Part shown: one piece after another, positions 26,104 through 33,956 of the stretch
How the letters are laid out: the number at the start of each line of letters is the position of its first letter
Position numbering within the stretch: position 1 is the stretch's first letter
Assembly: GCF_001025135.1 (NCBI RefSeq)
Contig: NZ_AP012323.1
Span: 2,108,001 to 2,172,000, forward strand
Reading direction: 5' to 3'
Source: Bifidobacterium bifidum ATCC 29521 = JCM 1255 = DSM 20456
GTDB lineage: Bacteria > Actinomycetota > Actinomycetes > Actinomycetales > Bifidobacteriaceae
DNA length: 64,000 nucleotides
Notes under the pieces: generated by a model
Seen by the model: only the letters and a program-made list of their open reading frames with translations
Database searches by the model: none
What the model was told of the DNA's origin: nothing
Program-made: the position numbers and the translations under genes

Positions 26104-28608
26104 TCAGTGAGCGGAGCGGCGGCGCAGCGACAACGCCGCGACACCGGACAGCGCCAACAAGACGAACACGATGGACATGCCTGCCGTGGAAGCGCCGGTC
26201 TTGGACAGGCCGGGCTGCTCGGTGGGCACGTCGACCTTCGGGCCGGCCGGCTTCTCCGGTTCGGGCTTGGGTTCGGGCTTGGGCTCAGGGTCGACGCTCT
26301 TCTCGGCCACGTCAATCGTGAACGATGCCGTCAACGGATTCGCACCCTCCACAGGCACACTCACCGTGACCGTCACCACACCAGCCGCCGCGAACGGCTC
26401 AGCCAAATCGACCGCCTTGCCGTCAGCATCCACAGCCGACAGCGAATACTCGCCGGCAGCCAGCGCCTTCGACGAACCATCACTCATCGCCGCGGTCACC
26501 GACACCTTCGACGCATCAAACACGTCACCGACCTTCACACCAGCCTGCGACGTCACCGCCGAAACACCGGTGATGGTCGGCTCCGGCTCAGGATCGGGCT
26601 CGCTCTTTTCGGTGACGTTCACCGTGATGGAGCCGTCAAAGCCGGTCGTGGCGTCGGCATTCGCAGCGGACGTGCCGGTCACGCGCAGGACGATCTTGGC
26701 GACATCGTCCTTCTTGGCAGTTGCGGGAACATTCACCGTGACGGTCACGTCCTTGGACGCGCCGCTGGCAAGAGCGCCCACGTTCACCGGAGAGGCAGAC
26801 CATCCGGTCGGCAGATCGGCCGGAGTCACCGTCACGCCGGTGTAATCCACAGAACCGATGTTGCTCACCGGAACGGTCACGTCCACCGTGCTGGCACCCT
26901 CTTCAACCGAAGCGGTCACGTCGTCTGCGGTGGCGGACAGGTAGCCGAGCCAATCCATGGAAATGTGCGTGTACATGATGTCGTGGCTGTCAATGCCGCC
27001 GCCGGTGACCCAAGCGCCTTCGTACAGCAGACCATAACCACCGCCAGCGGCACCGCTCAGCGCGGTGATGACCGAGTAGGCCATCGAGCCTGCCTTGTAC
27101 AGCTTTCCGGATGACCACGTGGTACCGTCATCGAGCGAGATGCGGACCACGCCGTTCGCACGGCCCTCGTTGTTCGCGCGCGGCGACGAGTACAGCAGCA
27201 CCTTCGCCTTCGCCGAACCCTCGGGAGCGTTCGGGAACGCGCGCGTAATATGCGCGTTGTTGTTCGGATCCGGCAGCTGCGTCTCGTTTTTGACCGTACC
27301 GTAGTTCACGCCGCCGTCCTTCGAAATCGCCACGCGACGGTAACCGGAACCGTTACCCGGGCGGGAGTTGAGCATCACACGGCCATCAGACAGCTCCACG
27401 ACCTTGTTCTCATCCATCAGCATGCCCGTCACCGGGTTGCCGGCCTGCCAGGTCTTGCCATGGTCGTCGGAGTACACGGATACCGCGGCGTTCGAACCGG
27501 TCGTACGGCCCACGGCATACTGCTGAATCAGACGACCCTTGTACTTGCCGTACTTGAGCTGGATGCCGGCACCGGAGGTGGCGAAACGGGACTTCTACTC
27601 GTTCTCGTAACCCTTGGTGATGTCAGCGGTGATGTCACGCGGCTTGCTCCACGTCTCGCCGTTGTCCTTTGAGCTGACGACGACCGCATGCAGCACATTG
27701 CGGTTGCTCTCATCGACGCCAAGCTGAGAGTCGGCGAAGCCCTTGTTGTACGAGTGAACGAAGAACAGGAAGATCTCGCCGGTCTCCTTATCGACCACAT
27801 AGGATGGGTCGGAATAGCCGTAGCGTTCCGGGGCGTTCTTGCCCTGCGCGACATATTGGATCGGCGTCCACGACTTGCCGCCATCCTTGGAGATGCGCTG
27901 CACGATGGAGTTCGGCTGCGGGGCATCCCAGCACTTGACGCCGCTGCCGTTGGCCATCGCCGTATTGGGACGCTGGTCGAATGCGGCGAGGATCCAGCCG
28001 TTGGGCGCCTCGGCGAGCGCCGGAATACGGTAGCATTCGGTACCGAGGTTCTGGCGGGCGGTGGCCAGGCGCACGGCCTCGCCATCGGCACGGTCTGTGG
28101 GGATGGTGGCCGGATCGGGGCGCTTGCCTTCCTTCACGGTGACGGTATCGCCGGTGGAGACGATGTTGTCTTGCAGCACCTGAGTGCCCCCTCGGTCAGA
28201 GGTGGCCTTCCACACGGTACGCGGGGTGAAGCTGCCGGCCGTGAGATCATCCGCAGTGATGGTGTGGCTGGCCGTGGAGCAAGGGTAGGAAGCGCCTCCC
28301 GCAAGGTTCTCATAACGGCAGTTCGGCGTTCCTGTGGTCAGCACACCGCTCAGATTCGACTCGGCGGGGAATGCGGTGAATGCCGAACTCGTGTTGTTGG
28401 TGTTGGTGAAACTGTAGGTGAGCGTGTCACCGACATATACCTCGTCGCCGAGGGTGTCGGTACGCGTCATCGTGACGGTGAGCATGTCAGCATCATCGCT
28501 GGCCGCACTCGCGGTGGATACCCCTGCGGGCAGTACCACCAGCATGGCAGCGGCCGCCACCAGCGCGCCAAGACGGCGCAGCAGCGATGGCTTGGTCGAA
28601 TGAACCAT
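26104..28608 (-). pseudogene. siabb2: second surface sialidase (siabb2-type) interrupted by an amber codon
   Basis: Apart from one codon, this is a full 834-codon GH33 sialidase. It has a signal peptide, one N-terminal beta module (TMTRTDTLGDEVYVGDTLTY), a sialidase domain (CYRIPALAEAPNGWILAAFD, SKDGGKSW, SDDHGKTW, SLDDGTTW), a NEW3-like domain, an Ig-like domain and a C-terminal anchor (LSKTGA, hydrophobic helix, LRRRSAH). ATG 28608 is preceded by AGGAGAGG. At 27595-27597 the codon is TAG where the paralogue next door has TGG (Trp, EDEWKSRF), so translation would stop after 337 residues; the rest stays open in the same frame to 26104. It could be a recent null mutation, a sequencing error or readthrough. 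Confidence 0.85.
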
Positions 28609-28765
28609 GTGTGTTCCTCTCCTGTGCAACGCCGGGTCACGACTTTGGGCCCCGACCGCCGTTCCACCTATGGGACGGCATGGCTTCCTCACCATCGAGC
28701 GTTATTTGTATAGTATCTTGCTATTCAATCTTCATTGGCATAGCAAAATCGCTGTCGGGTACAGT

Positions 28766-28800
28766 ATTATAGCCTACATTGTGAACAAAATGACATACAA
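28766..28800 (-). promoter_or_regulatory. promoter/operator of the second sialidase gene
   Basis: On the minus strand: TTGTATGTCATTTTGTTCAC, then AATGTAGGCTATAAT, with a consensus -10 TATAAT (28766-28771). The GTTCACnnTGTAGnCTAnAAT core is shared with the other sialidase gene. The ~150-nt leader includes an inverted repeat (28718-28724 with 28740-28746, TTGCTAT/ATAGCAA). Confidence 0.55.
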
Positions 28801-28915
28801 TTGTCTGCGATTCCGTATCACCCCCCCCACTTCCCATCCAGCACCCGCCCAAAGTCCCATCCGACAGGAATAAAACGGGACGATGGCGGGATACAAGACG
28901 TCCCCATACGACAAA

Positions 28916-28945
28916 AGTCCCATCCAGCGGATGCCAGATGGGACT
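28916..28945 (-). terminator. terminator of the dnaK operon
   Basis: On the minus strand, AGTCCCATC pairs with GATGGGACT around a 12-nt loop, followed by TTTTG, about 20 nt after the hspR stop. Confidence 0.65.
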
Positions 28946-28964
28946 ATGACGGGATGACGGCCGC

Positions 28965-29477
28965 CTATTCGCGACCGGATGTGATCTGCAACGGCGCGAT
29001 ATATGCGCGTCCGCGCCGACGCACATGATAGAACGGCGACTGCCGCACCTCGACGACTTCACCATCCATACCGGCCTCGAACACGCTATCGCCGTCCAGT
29101 CGACGGCGAAGATGCCGAATCTGCCGGCGCAGCTGCCTGTTCTCCTCCTGCAACGAAAGAATATGCGTGACGCCTGCGAGATTGATACCCTCGTCCTGGC
29201 TCAACTGCTGCGCCTGTGCAAGACGCGCCACGTCACGAAGCGTGTAGCGCCGCGCACCACCCCCCGTGCGCTGAGGCACCACCAGGCCAAGGCGGTCGTA
29301 CTGGCGCAGCGTCTGGGGATGCACACCCGCGATCTGAGCCGCCTGGCTCACCGTGAACACCGGCATCTCCACGTTCAAGCCGAGCGCGTCGATTGCATCG
29401 AGATCAACGCCGCCGGAGACCAACGCCGCGGCGCAAGCAGCATACGCACGCCTGACTTCCTGTGCGATTCGCGCCAT
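28965..29477 (-). CDS. hspR: MerR-family heat-shock repressor HspR
   Basis: A 170-residue MerR-type regulator. The helix-turn-helix is FTVSQAAQIAGVHPQTLRQY, followed by the wing RTGGGARRYTLRDVARL and a coiled-coil-like stretch (LSLQEENRQLRRQIRHLRRR). Last gene of the dnaK-grpE-dnaJ-hspR cluster, the usual actinobacterial position, where it represses dnaK by binding HAIR inverted repeats with DnaK as co-repressor. Two such sites lie upstream of dnaK here. The frame is open upstream to 29681, but ATG 29477 has AAGGAG at ~10 nt and begins at the conserved region. An ~88-nt gap separates it from dnaJ. Confidence 0.93.
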   Translation of the reverse strand: MARIAQEVRRAYAACAAALVSGGVDLDAIDALGLNVEMPVFTVSQAAQIAGVHPQTLRQYDRLGLVVPQRTGGGARRYTLRDVARLAQAQQLSQDEGINLAGVTHILSLQEENRQLRRQIRHLRRRLDGDSVFEAGMDGEVVEVRQSPFYHVRRRGRAYIAPLQITSGRE

Positions 29478-29565
29478 GATCATCATCTCCTTAACGTTGA
29501 TTATCGGCTGCGGGGTGATGGTGCCCCCAGTCGCTCCGCGACGATGCGAGATGCCGCCGGGAGGA

Positions 29566-30573
29566 TTACCGCTCGGCGGCAACCGCTTCGGCGTAGCCTT
29601 CGACGGACTTGTCGAATTCCTTCGCGGCGTGCTTCGCGCCCAGACCCGGCTTCGCGGGCACGCGAATCTGCACGCAACCAATCAGGTCGCCGGCAGTGGC
29701 GGACTGAACGCCCTTGCCGCCGACACGAATCTCCGCGCCACTGGACGAGCCCGCCGGCACCTTGAACGTGACGGTCTCGCCATCGATGTCATGCGCTTCC
29801 ACGCGGGCACCGGCCACAGCCTCGCCTACGGTCACCGGCACATCCATGACGATGTCATGGCCGCGCATCGTGAACCGCGGATCCGGCTTCACCTGCACGG
29901 TCAGATACATGTCGCCGTTCGCGCCGCCGTTGCTGCCCGGCCTGCCCTTGCCTGCGATACGAATCTTCTGCCCGTCCTTGACCCCGGCGGGAATATGCGT
30001 CTTGAACTGCTTGCCGTCCACGCGCAGCGACACGGTAGCGCCCTTGACCGCCTGACGGAACGTCAACGTGATCTTGGACTTGCGGTCATCGCCGCGCTGC
30101 GGAGTCGGCGGCTCCTCATACGGGTTACCGTAACGCGAACCGCCATAGCTCGCACCGCCACGGCCACCGGCAGCCCCGCCGAACATCGAGAAGATGTCGT
30201 TGAGATTGCTCGGACCGCCGCCGGACGTGCTGAAGCGCACATTGCCGCCGTTGCCGCCGAACATCGAACCGAAGATATCCGAGAATCCGGAAGCGTCGAA
30301 CCCACCCTGACCGGAGCCGCCAGAGAAACGCGCCCCGCCCATGCCGAACTGGCGGATCGCGTCGTACTTCTGCCGCTGCTCCTTGTTGCTGAGCACGTCG
30401 TACGCCTCGGAGATGTCCTTGAACCTCTCCTCGGCCTCCTTCGTCTTGTTCAGGTCGGGATGGTATTTGCGCGCCAGCTTGCGGTACGCTTTGGTGATGT
30501 CATCCTCGGTGGCGTCCTTGGAGACACCGAGGACTTTGTAGAAATCCTTGCTCAGCCATTCATTCTCAGCCAT
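29566..30573 (-). CDS. dnaJ: chaperone DnaJ (type II, no zinc finger)
   Basis: A 335-residue J-domain co-chaperone. The J domain (residues ~8-73) contains [14 protein letters not shown] with the HPD tripeptide needed to stimulate DnaK ATPase. It is followed by a Gly/Phe/Ser/Asn-rich linker (~80-160) and the two C-terminal substrate-binding beta domains ([39 protein letters not shown]). The CxxCxGxG zinc-finger repeats of type I DnaJ are absent, so it is CbpA-like, as in other bifidobacterial/actinobacterial dnaK operons. AAAGGAGAC precedes the ATG. A 415-nt gap with a large palindrome separates it from grpE. Confidence 0.93.
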   Translation of the reverse strand: MAENEWLSKDFYKVLGVSKDATEDDITKAYRKLARKYHPDLNKTKEAEERFKDISEAYDVLSNKEQRQKYDAIRQFGMGGARFSGGSGQGGFDASGFSDIFGSMFGGNGGNVRFSTSGGGPSNLNDIFSMFGGAAGGRGGASYGGSRYGNPYEEPPTPQRGDDRKSKITLTFRQAVKGATVSLRVDGKQFKTHIPAGVKDGQKIRIAGKGRPGSNGGANGDMYLTVQVKPDPRFTMRGHDIVMDVPVTVGEAVAGARVEAHDIDGETVTFKVPAGSSSGAEIRVGGKGVQSATAGDLIGCVQIRVPAKPGLGAKHAAKEFDKSVEGYAEAVAAER

Positions 30574-30743
30574 TCAGGTCTCCTTTCGTGTATGCGTGTA
30601 TGTGTGTCGTATGTTGTTTTTCTGTTGTTGCGTATTGGCGTTCGTCACCGCGGAGGTCGGCATGTTTGCTGTGACCGGAGCGGAGACGACGGTGATGTGA
30701 TCGTGTCTGCGGTCAACGTGCGACCGTGCGGAGACCGCAGACC

Positions 30744-30833
30744 GTGCGGAGCTGGCGGGCATGTTGTCCGACTTCGCTCCAGGCCGCTCGGGCCGAGGTT
30801 TACGGTCGGACAACATGCCCGCCCACTCCGCAC
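30744..30833. repeat. large palindrome in the grpE-dnaJ gap
   Basis: Arms 30744-30771 (gtgcggagctggcgggcatg onward) and 30806-30833 are 28-bp inverted repeats with two mismatches, around a 34-bp GC-rich loop. It lies inside the heat-shock operon between grpE and dnaJ. The remaining ~300 bp of this gap hold no credible gene. Confidence 0.75.
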
Positions 30834-30937
30834 TCGTTAGGTGCAGTGACTTGCGTCTGCATCTCCGAGTCGGGTGCATGTTTTGCGCGAGTGTGGTATC
30901 GCACGCTTGCTGCGGTGACAGCGAGATGAGACAGGTG

Positions 30938-30975
30938 GTTTGCGGAAATCTGAGGGTGGTCGGATTTCCGCAAAC
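30938..30975 (-). terminator. perfect hairpin just after grpE
   Basis: GTTTGCGGAAATC (30938-30950) and GATTTCCGCAAAC (30963-30975) form a 13-bp perfect stem with a 12-nt loop, 13 nt past the grpE stop. There is no T-run, so it may be an attenuating or RNA-stabilising hairpin rather than a full terminator. Confidence 0.5.
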
Positions 30976-30988
30976 TCCTCTTGGGGGG

Positions 30989-31693
30989 TTAGTTTTGCGG
31001 GGAGGCTACTACGACGCGGGCGGCGCGGATCACGCGGTCACCGATGCGGTAGCCGGCTTCCACGACCGTGTCGACGGTCTCCTTCTCGGCCTCGGCGTCC
31101 GGCTTGTGCAGGATCGCCTCATGCTTGGTGGGGTCGAATTCCTCGCCTTTTTCGCCGAACTTCTCCACGCCGAACTTCTCGAACGCCTTGTCGATCTTCG
31201 CGGCCACGGCCTTGAAGGAGTCGTCCATCTCGCTGTGTTCGCGGATGCGATCGATGTCGTCGAGCGCCGGCAGCAACGCGGTCAGCACGTCGATGATGCC
31301 ATGCTGGCGGAAACGCTCCTGCTCGCGCTGCGCACGATTGCGGTAGTTGACGAACTCGGCGCGTTCACGCTGCAACGCTTCGAGATAGTCGGCGGCATCC
31401 TTCTTGGCCTTGCCCAGCGGGGTCAGCGAGTCGTCGGCGGCCGCTCCGTCATCCGCACCCGCGGCAGCGGAGTCACCGGTCTTATCGGAAGGGCCCGCTT
31501 CGGCGGACGCCTTGTCCCCAGCCGGGCCGGCAGCGCCCTTATCAGCAGACGCATCCGCAGACTTGGCCGAGTCCGACGCCTTGCCGGCAGAACCGGCGGC
31601 AGCGCCGTCGGAAGGGCCGGCCTGCCCGGTGGCGGACAGGTTGTCCGCGTCAGGCAGGTCGTTCAGGTAATCGTCCTTGTTGAACTCGGACAT
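30989..31693 (-). CDS. grpE: nucleotide exchange factor GrpE
   Basis: A 234-residue GrpE, the ADP/ATP exchange factor for DnaK. Residues 1-95 are an unusually long Ala/Asp/Gly/Ser-rich segment. The conserved part begins with the coiled coil (LGKAKKDAADYLEALQRERA, then EFVNYRNRAQREQERFRQHG), followed by LLPALDDIDRIREH and the beta domain containing FDPTKHEAILH and GYRIGDRVIRAARVVV. The start codon is 2 nt after the dnaK stop, so the two are co-transcribed and probably translationally coupled. Family certain. Confidence 0.95.
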   Translation of the reverse strand: MSEFNKDDYLNDLPDADNLSATGQAGPSDGAAAGSAGKASDSAKSADASADKGAAGPAGDKASAEAGPSDKTGDSAAAGADDGAAADDSLTPLGKAKKDAADYLEALQRERAEFVNYRNRAQREQERFRQHGIIDVLTALLPALDDIDRIREHSEMDDSFKAVAAKIDKAFEKFGVEKFGEKGEEFDPTKHEAILHKPDAEAEKETVDTVVEAGYRIGDRVIRAARVVVASPQN

Positions 31694-31695
31694 GA

Positions 31696-33579
31696 TTACT
31701 TGTTGTCCTTCTTGTCGTCATCGTCCACGACCTCGGCGTCCACCACGTCGTCATCGCCACCGTTGGAGGCGGCACCCGACGCACCGGCAGCCGCACCGGC
31801 AGCATCAGCAGCGCCCGCAGCACCCTGCTGCGCGTACAGTGCCTCGCCGATCTTCTGCGCGGAAGTCATGAGCTCGCTCTGCGCGCTCTTGATCTTCTCG
31901 ATGTCCTCGCCCTTCAGGGCTTCCTTCAGGGCGTTCACCTTGTCGGTGACTTCCTTGGCGATCTCGTCGGAGATCTTATCCTTGTTGTCGTTGACCAGCT
32001 TCTCGGTCTGGTAGGCGAATGCTTCGGCCTGGTTGCGGGTCTCGGCGTCCTCCTTGCGCTTCTTGTCCTCGGCCTCGTGGGCTTCGGCCTCCTTGACCAT
32101 GCGGTCGATCTCGTCCTTCGGCAGGCCCGAGCCACCGGTGATGGTCATCGACTGCTCCTTGCCGGTGCCCTTGTCCTTGGCGGACACGTGCACGATACCG
32201 TTGGCGTCGATGTCGAAGGTGACCTCGATCTGCGGGATGCCACGCGGAGCCGGCGCGATGCCGGTCAGCTCGAAGGTGCCCAGCGGCTTGTTGTCGCGAG
32301 CGAACTCACGCTCGCCCTGGTAGACCTGAATCAGCACGGACGGCTGGTTGTCTTCCGCGGTGGAGAACACCTCGGAGCGCTTGGTCGGAATGGCGGTGTT
32401 GCGGTCGATGAGCTTGGTCATGATGCCGCCCTTGGTCTCGATGCCGAGGCTCAGCGGGGTCACGTCGATCAGCAGGACGTCCTTGCGGTCGCCCTTGATG
32501 ACGCCGGACTGCACAGCGGCGCCGACGGCCACGACCTCATCCGGGTTCACGGACTGGTTCGCTTCCTTGCCGCCGGTAAGCTCCTTGACGAGCTCCTTGA
32601 CGGCCGGCATACGGGTGGAGCCACCGACCAGCACCACGTGGTCGATGTCGCTCACGGAGATGTTGGCATCGCGCAGCACGTTGTTGAACGGCGTGCGGCA
32701 GCGGCCCAGCAGGTCGGAGGTCATTTCCTCGAAGTGCGCACGGGTCAGGGTCTCGTCCAGGTGCACCGGGGTGCCGTCGGGCGTCATGGCCAGGTACTGC
32801 ATGTTGATGGAGGTCGAAGTGGACGAAGACAGTTCCTTCTTCGCCTGCTCCGCGGCTTCCTTCAGACGCTGCAGCGCGATCTTGTCCTTGGACAGGTCGA
32901 CGCCGTACTTGTTCTTGACCTCGCCGACGAGCCAGTCGATGACCTTCTGATCCCAGTCGTCGCCGCCCAGGTGGTTGTCGCCGTTGGTGGCCTTCACCTG
33001 AATGGTGGAGAAGCCGTCGTCGTCCTTGCCGATCTCCAGCAGGGACACATCGAAGGTGCCGCCGCCGAGGTCGAAGACCAGGATGCGCTCGTCTTCCTTG
33101 CCCTTCTCAAGACCGTAGGCCAGCGCGGCCGCGGTCGGCTCGTTGATGATGCGCAGGACGTTCAGGCCTGCGATCTTGCCGGCGTCCTTGGTGGCCTGAC
33201 GCTGGGCGTCGTTGAAGTATGCCGGGCAGGTGATGACGGCATCGGTGACGGGCTCACCGAGGTACGCCTCGGCGTCCCTCTTCAGCTTCATCAGGATCTG
33301 CGCGGAGATCTCCTGAGGCGTCCACTTCTTGCCGTCGATCTCGACGGTCCAGTCGGTGCCCATGTGACGCTTCACGGAGCTGATGGTGCGATCGACGTTG
33401 GTCACGGCCTGACGCTTGGCGACCTCGCCGACCAGGATCTCGCCGGACTTACTGAACGCCACCACGGACGGCGTGGTGCGCGCGCCTTCGGCGTTCACGA
33501 TGACGGTGGGCTCGCCACCTTCAAGGGTCGCGATGCAGGAATTCGTAGTACCCAGATCAATACCAACTGCACGTGCCAT
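31696..33579 (-). CDS. dnaK: chaperone DnaK (Hsp70)
   Basis: A 627-residue Hsp70. The N-terminal ATPase has [34 protein letters not shown] and [13 protein letters not shown]; the substrate-binding domain has [17 protein letters not shown]; the helical lid ends in an Ala/Gly-rich tail with acidic DDDDKKDNK. It binds exposed hydrophobic segments in an ATP cycle driven by DnaJ and GrpE, which are encoded downstream. ATG 33579 follows AAGGAGCAC. Two HspR operators (HAIR) lie 130-210 nt upstream, one perfect, so heat-shock control by HspR is expected. Confidence 0.98.
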   Translation of the reverse strand: MARAVGIDLGTTNSCIATLEGGEPTVIVNAEGARTTPSVVAFSKSGEILVGEVAKRQAVTNVDRTISSVKRHMGTDWTVEIDGKKWTPQEISAQILMKLKRDAEAYLGEPVTDAVITCPAYFNDAQRQATKDAGKIAGLNVLRIINEPTAAALAYGLEKGKEDERILVFDLGGGTFDVSLLEIGKDDDGFSTIQVKATNGDNHLGGDDWDQKVIDWLVGEVKNKYGVDLSKDKIALQRLKEAAEQAKKELSSSTSTSINMQYLAMTPDGTPVHLDETLTRAHFEEMTSDLLGRCRTPFNNVLRDANISVSDIDHVVLVGGSTRMPAVKELVKELTGGKEANQSVNPDEVVAVGAAVQSGVIKGDRKDVLLIDVTPLSLGIETKGGIMTKLIDRNTAIPTKRSEVFSTAEDNQPSVLIQVYQGEREFARDNKPLGTFELTGIAPAPRGIPQIEVTFDIDANGIVHVSAKDKGTGKEQSMTITGGSGLPKDEIDRMVKEAEAHEAEDKKRKEDAETRNQAEAFAYQTEKLVNDNKDKISDEIAKEVTDKVNALKEALKGEDIEKIKSAQSELMTSAQKIGEALYAQQGAAGAADAAGAAAGASGAASNGGDDDVVDAEVVDDDDKKDNK

Positions 33580-33707
33580 AATGTGTGCTCCTTAAATATC
33601 TTGTTCGTTTACGTTTGCTTGCTCAAGTCTTGGCCCCGCGGCCATCGGTGCTCGATCGACGCCCACGGGTCTTCGCCTCAAGGTTGCCCTCGTTTTGCCT
33701 TCCAAAA

Positions 33708-33728
33708 CTTGAGCCTACACCACTCAAC
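33708..33728. promoter_or_regulatory. HAIR operator (HspR-binding), imperfect
   Basis: CTTGAGC-N7-ACTCAAC. It matches the HspR inverted-repeat consensus CTTGAGT-N7-ACTCAAG except for the last base of each arm. Located ~130 nt upstream of dnaK. Confidence 0.75.
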
Positions 33729-33767
33729 TTTCGAGCACCAGCTTTTATTCCCACTTCTTCACAAAAA

Positions 33768-33788
33768 CTTGAGTCGATATCACTCAAG
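33768..33788. promoter_or_regulatory. HAIR operator (HspR-binding), perfect consensus
   Basis: CTTGAGT-N7-ACTCAAG, exact match to the HspR-associated inverted repeat, 40 bp from the first site centre to centre below 60 bp. A further half-site (CTCAAGT) lies near 33625. The operon encodes HspR, which supports autoregulation. Confidence 0.85.
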
Positions 33789-33791
33789 TCC

Positions 33792-33859
33792 GCTCTCAAA
33801 ACTCGCAGATACACCGATTTCTTAGCGAAAAAGCCGCCGTATCTGCGAGTTTTGAGAGC
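33792..33859. repeat. palindromic repeat, CTCTCAAAACTCGCAGATAC family, copy 1
   Basis: Arms 33792-33812 and 33839-33859 are perfect 21-bp inverted repeats (gctctcaaaactcgcagata + c). A second copy with longer arms is at 49267-49356. It lies just beyond the HAIR sites, between dnaK and the phosphatase gene. Confidence 0.8.
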
Positions 33860-33873
33860 ACCCAAATGCAAAG

Positions 33874-33907
33874 AGCCGGCCGCAACCATCACAGGTTGCA
33901 GCCGGCT
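33874..33907 (-). terminator. terminator of the alkaline phosphatase gene
   Basis: On the minus strand, AGCCGGCTGCAACC pairs with GGTTGCGGCCGGCT (one mismatch) around a 6-nt loop, followed by CTTTGCATTT, ~50 nt after the stop. Confidence 0.65.
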
Positions 33908-33956
33908 GGCGTATCAGTCACCCTAGGCGACGTCACGAATCGCGGCGAGCGTCAGC

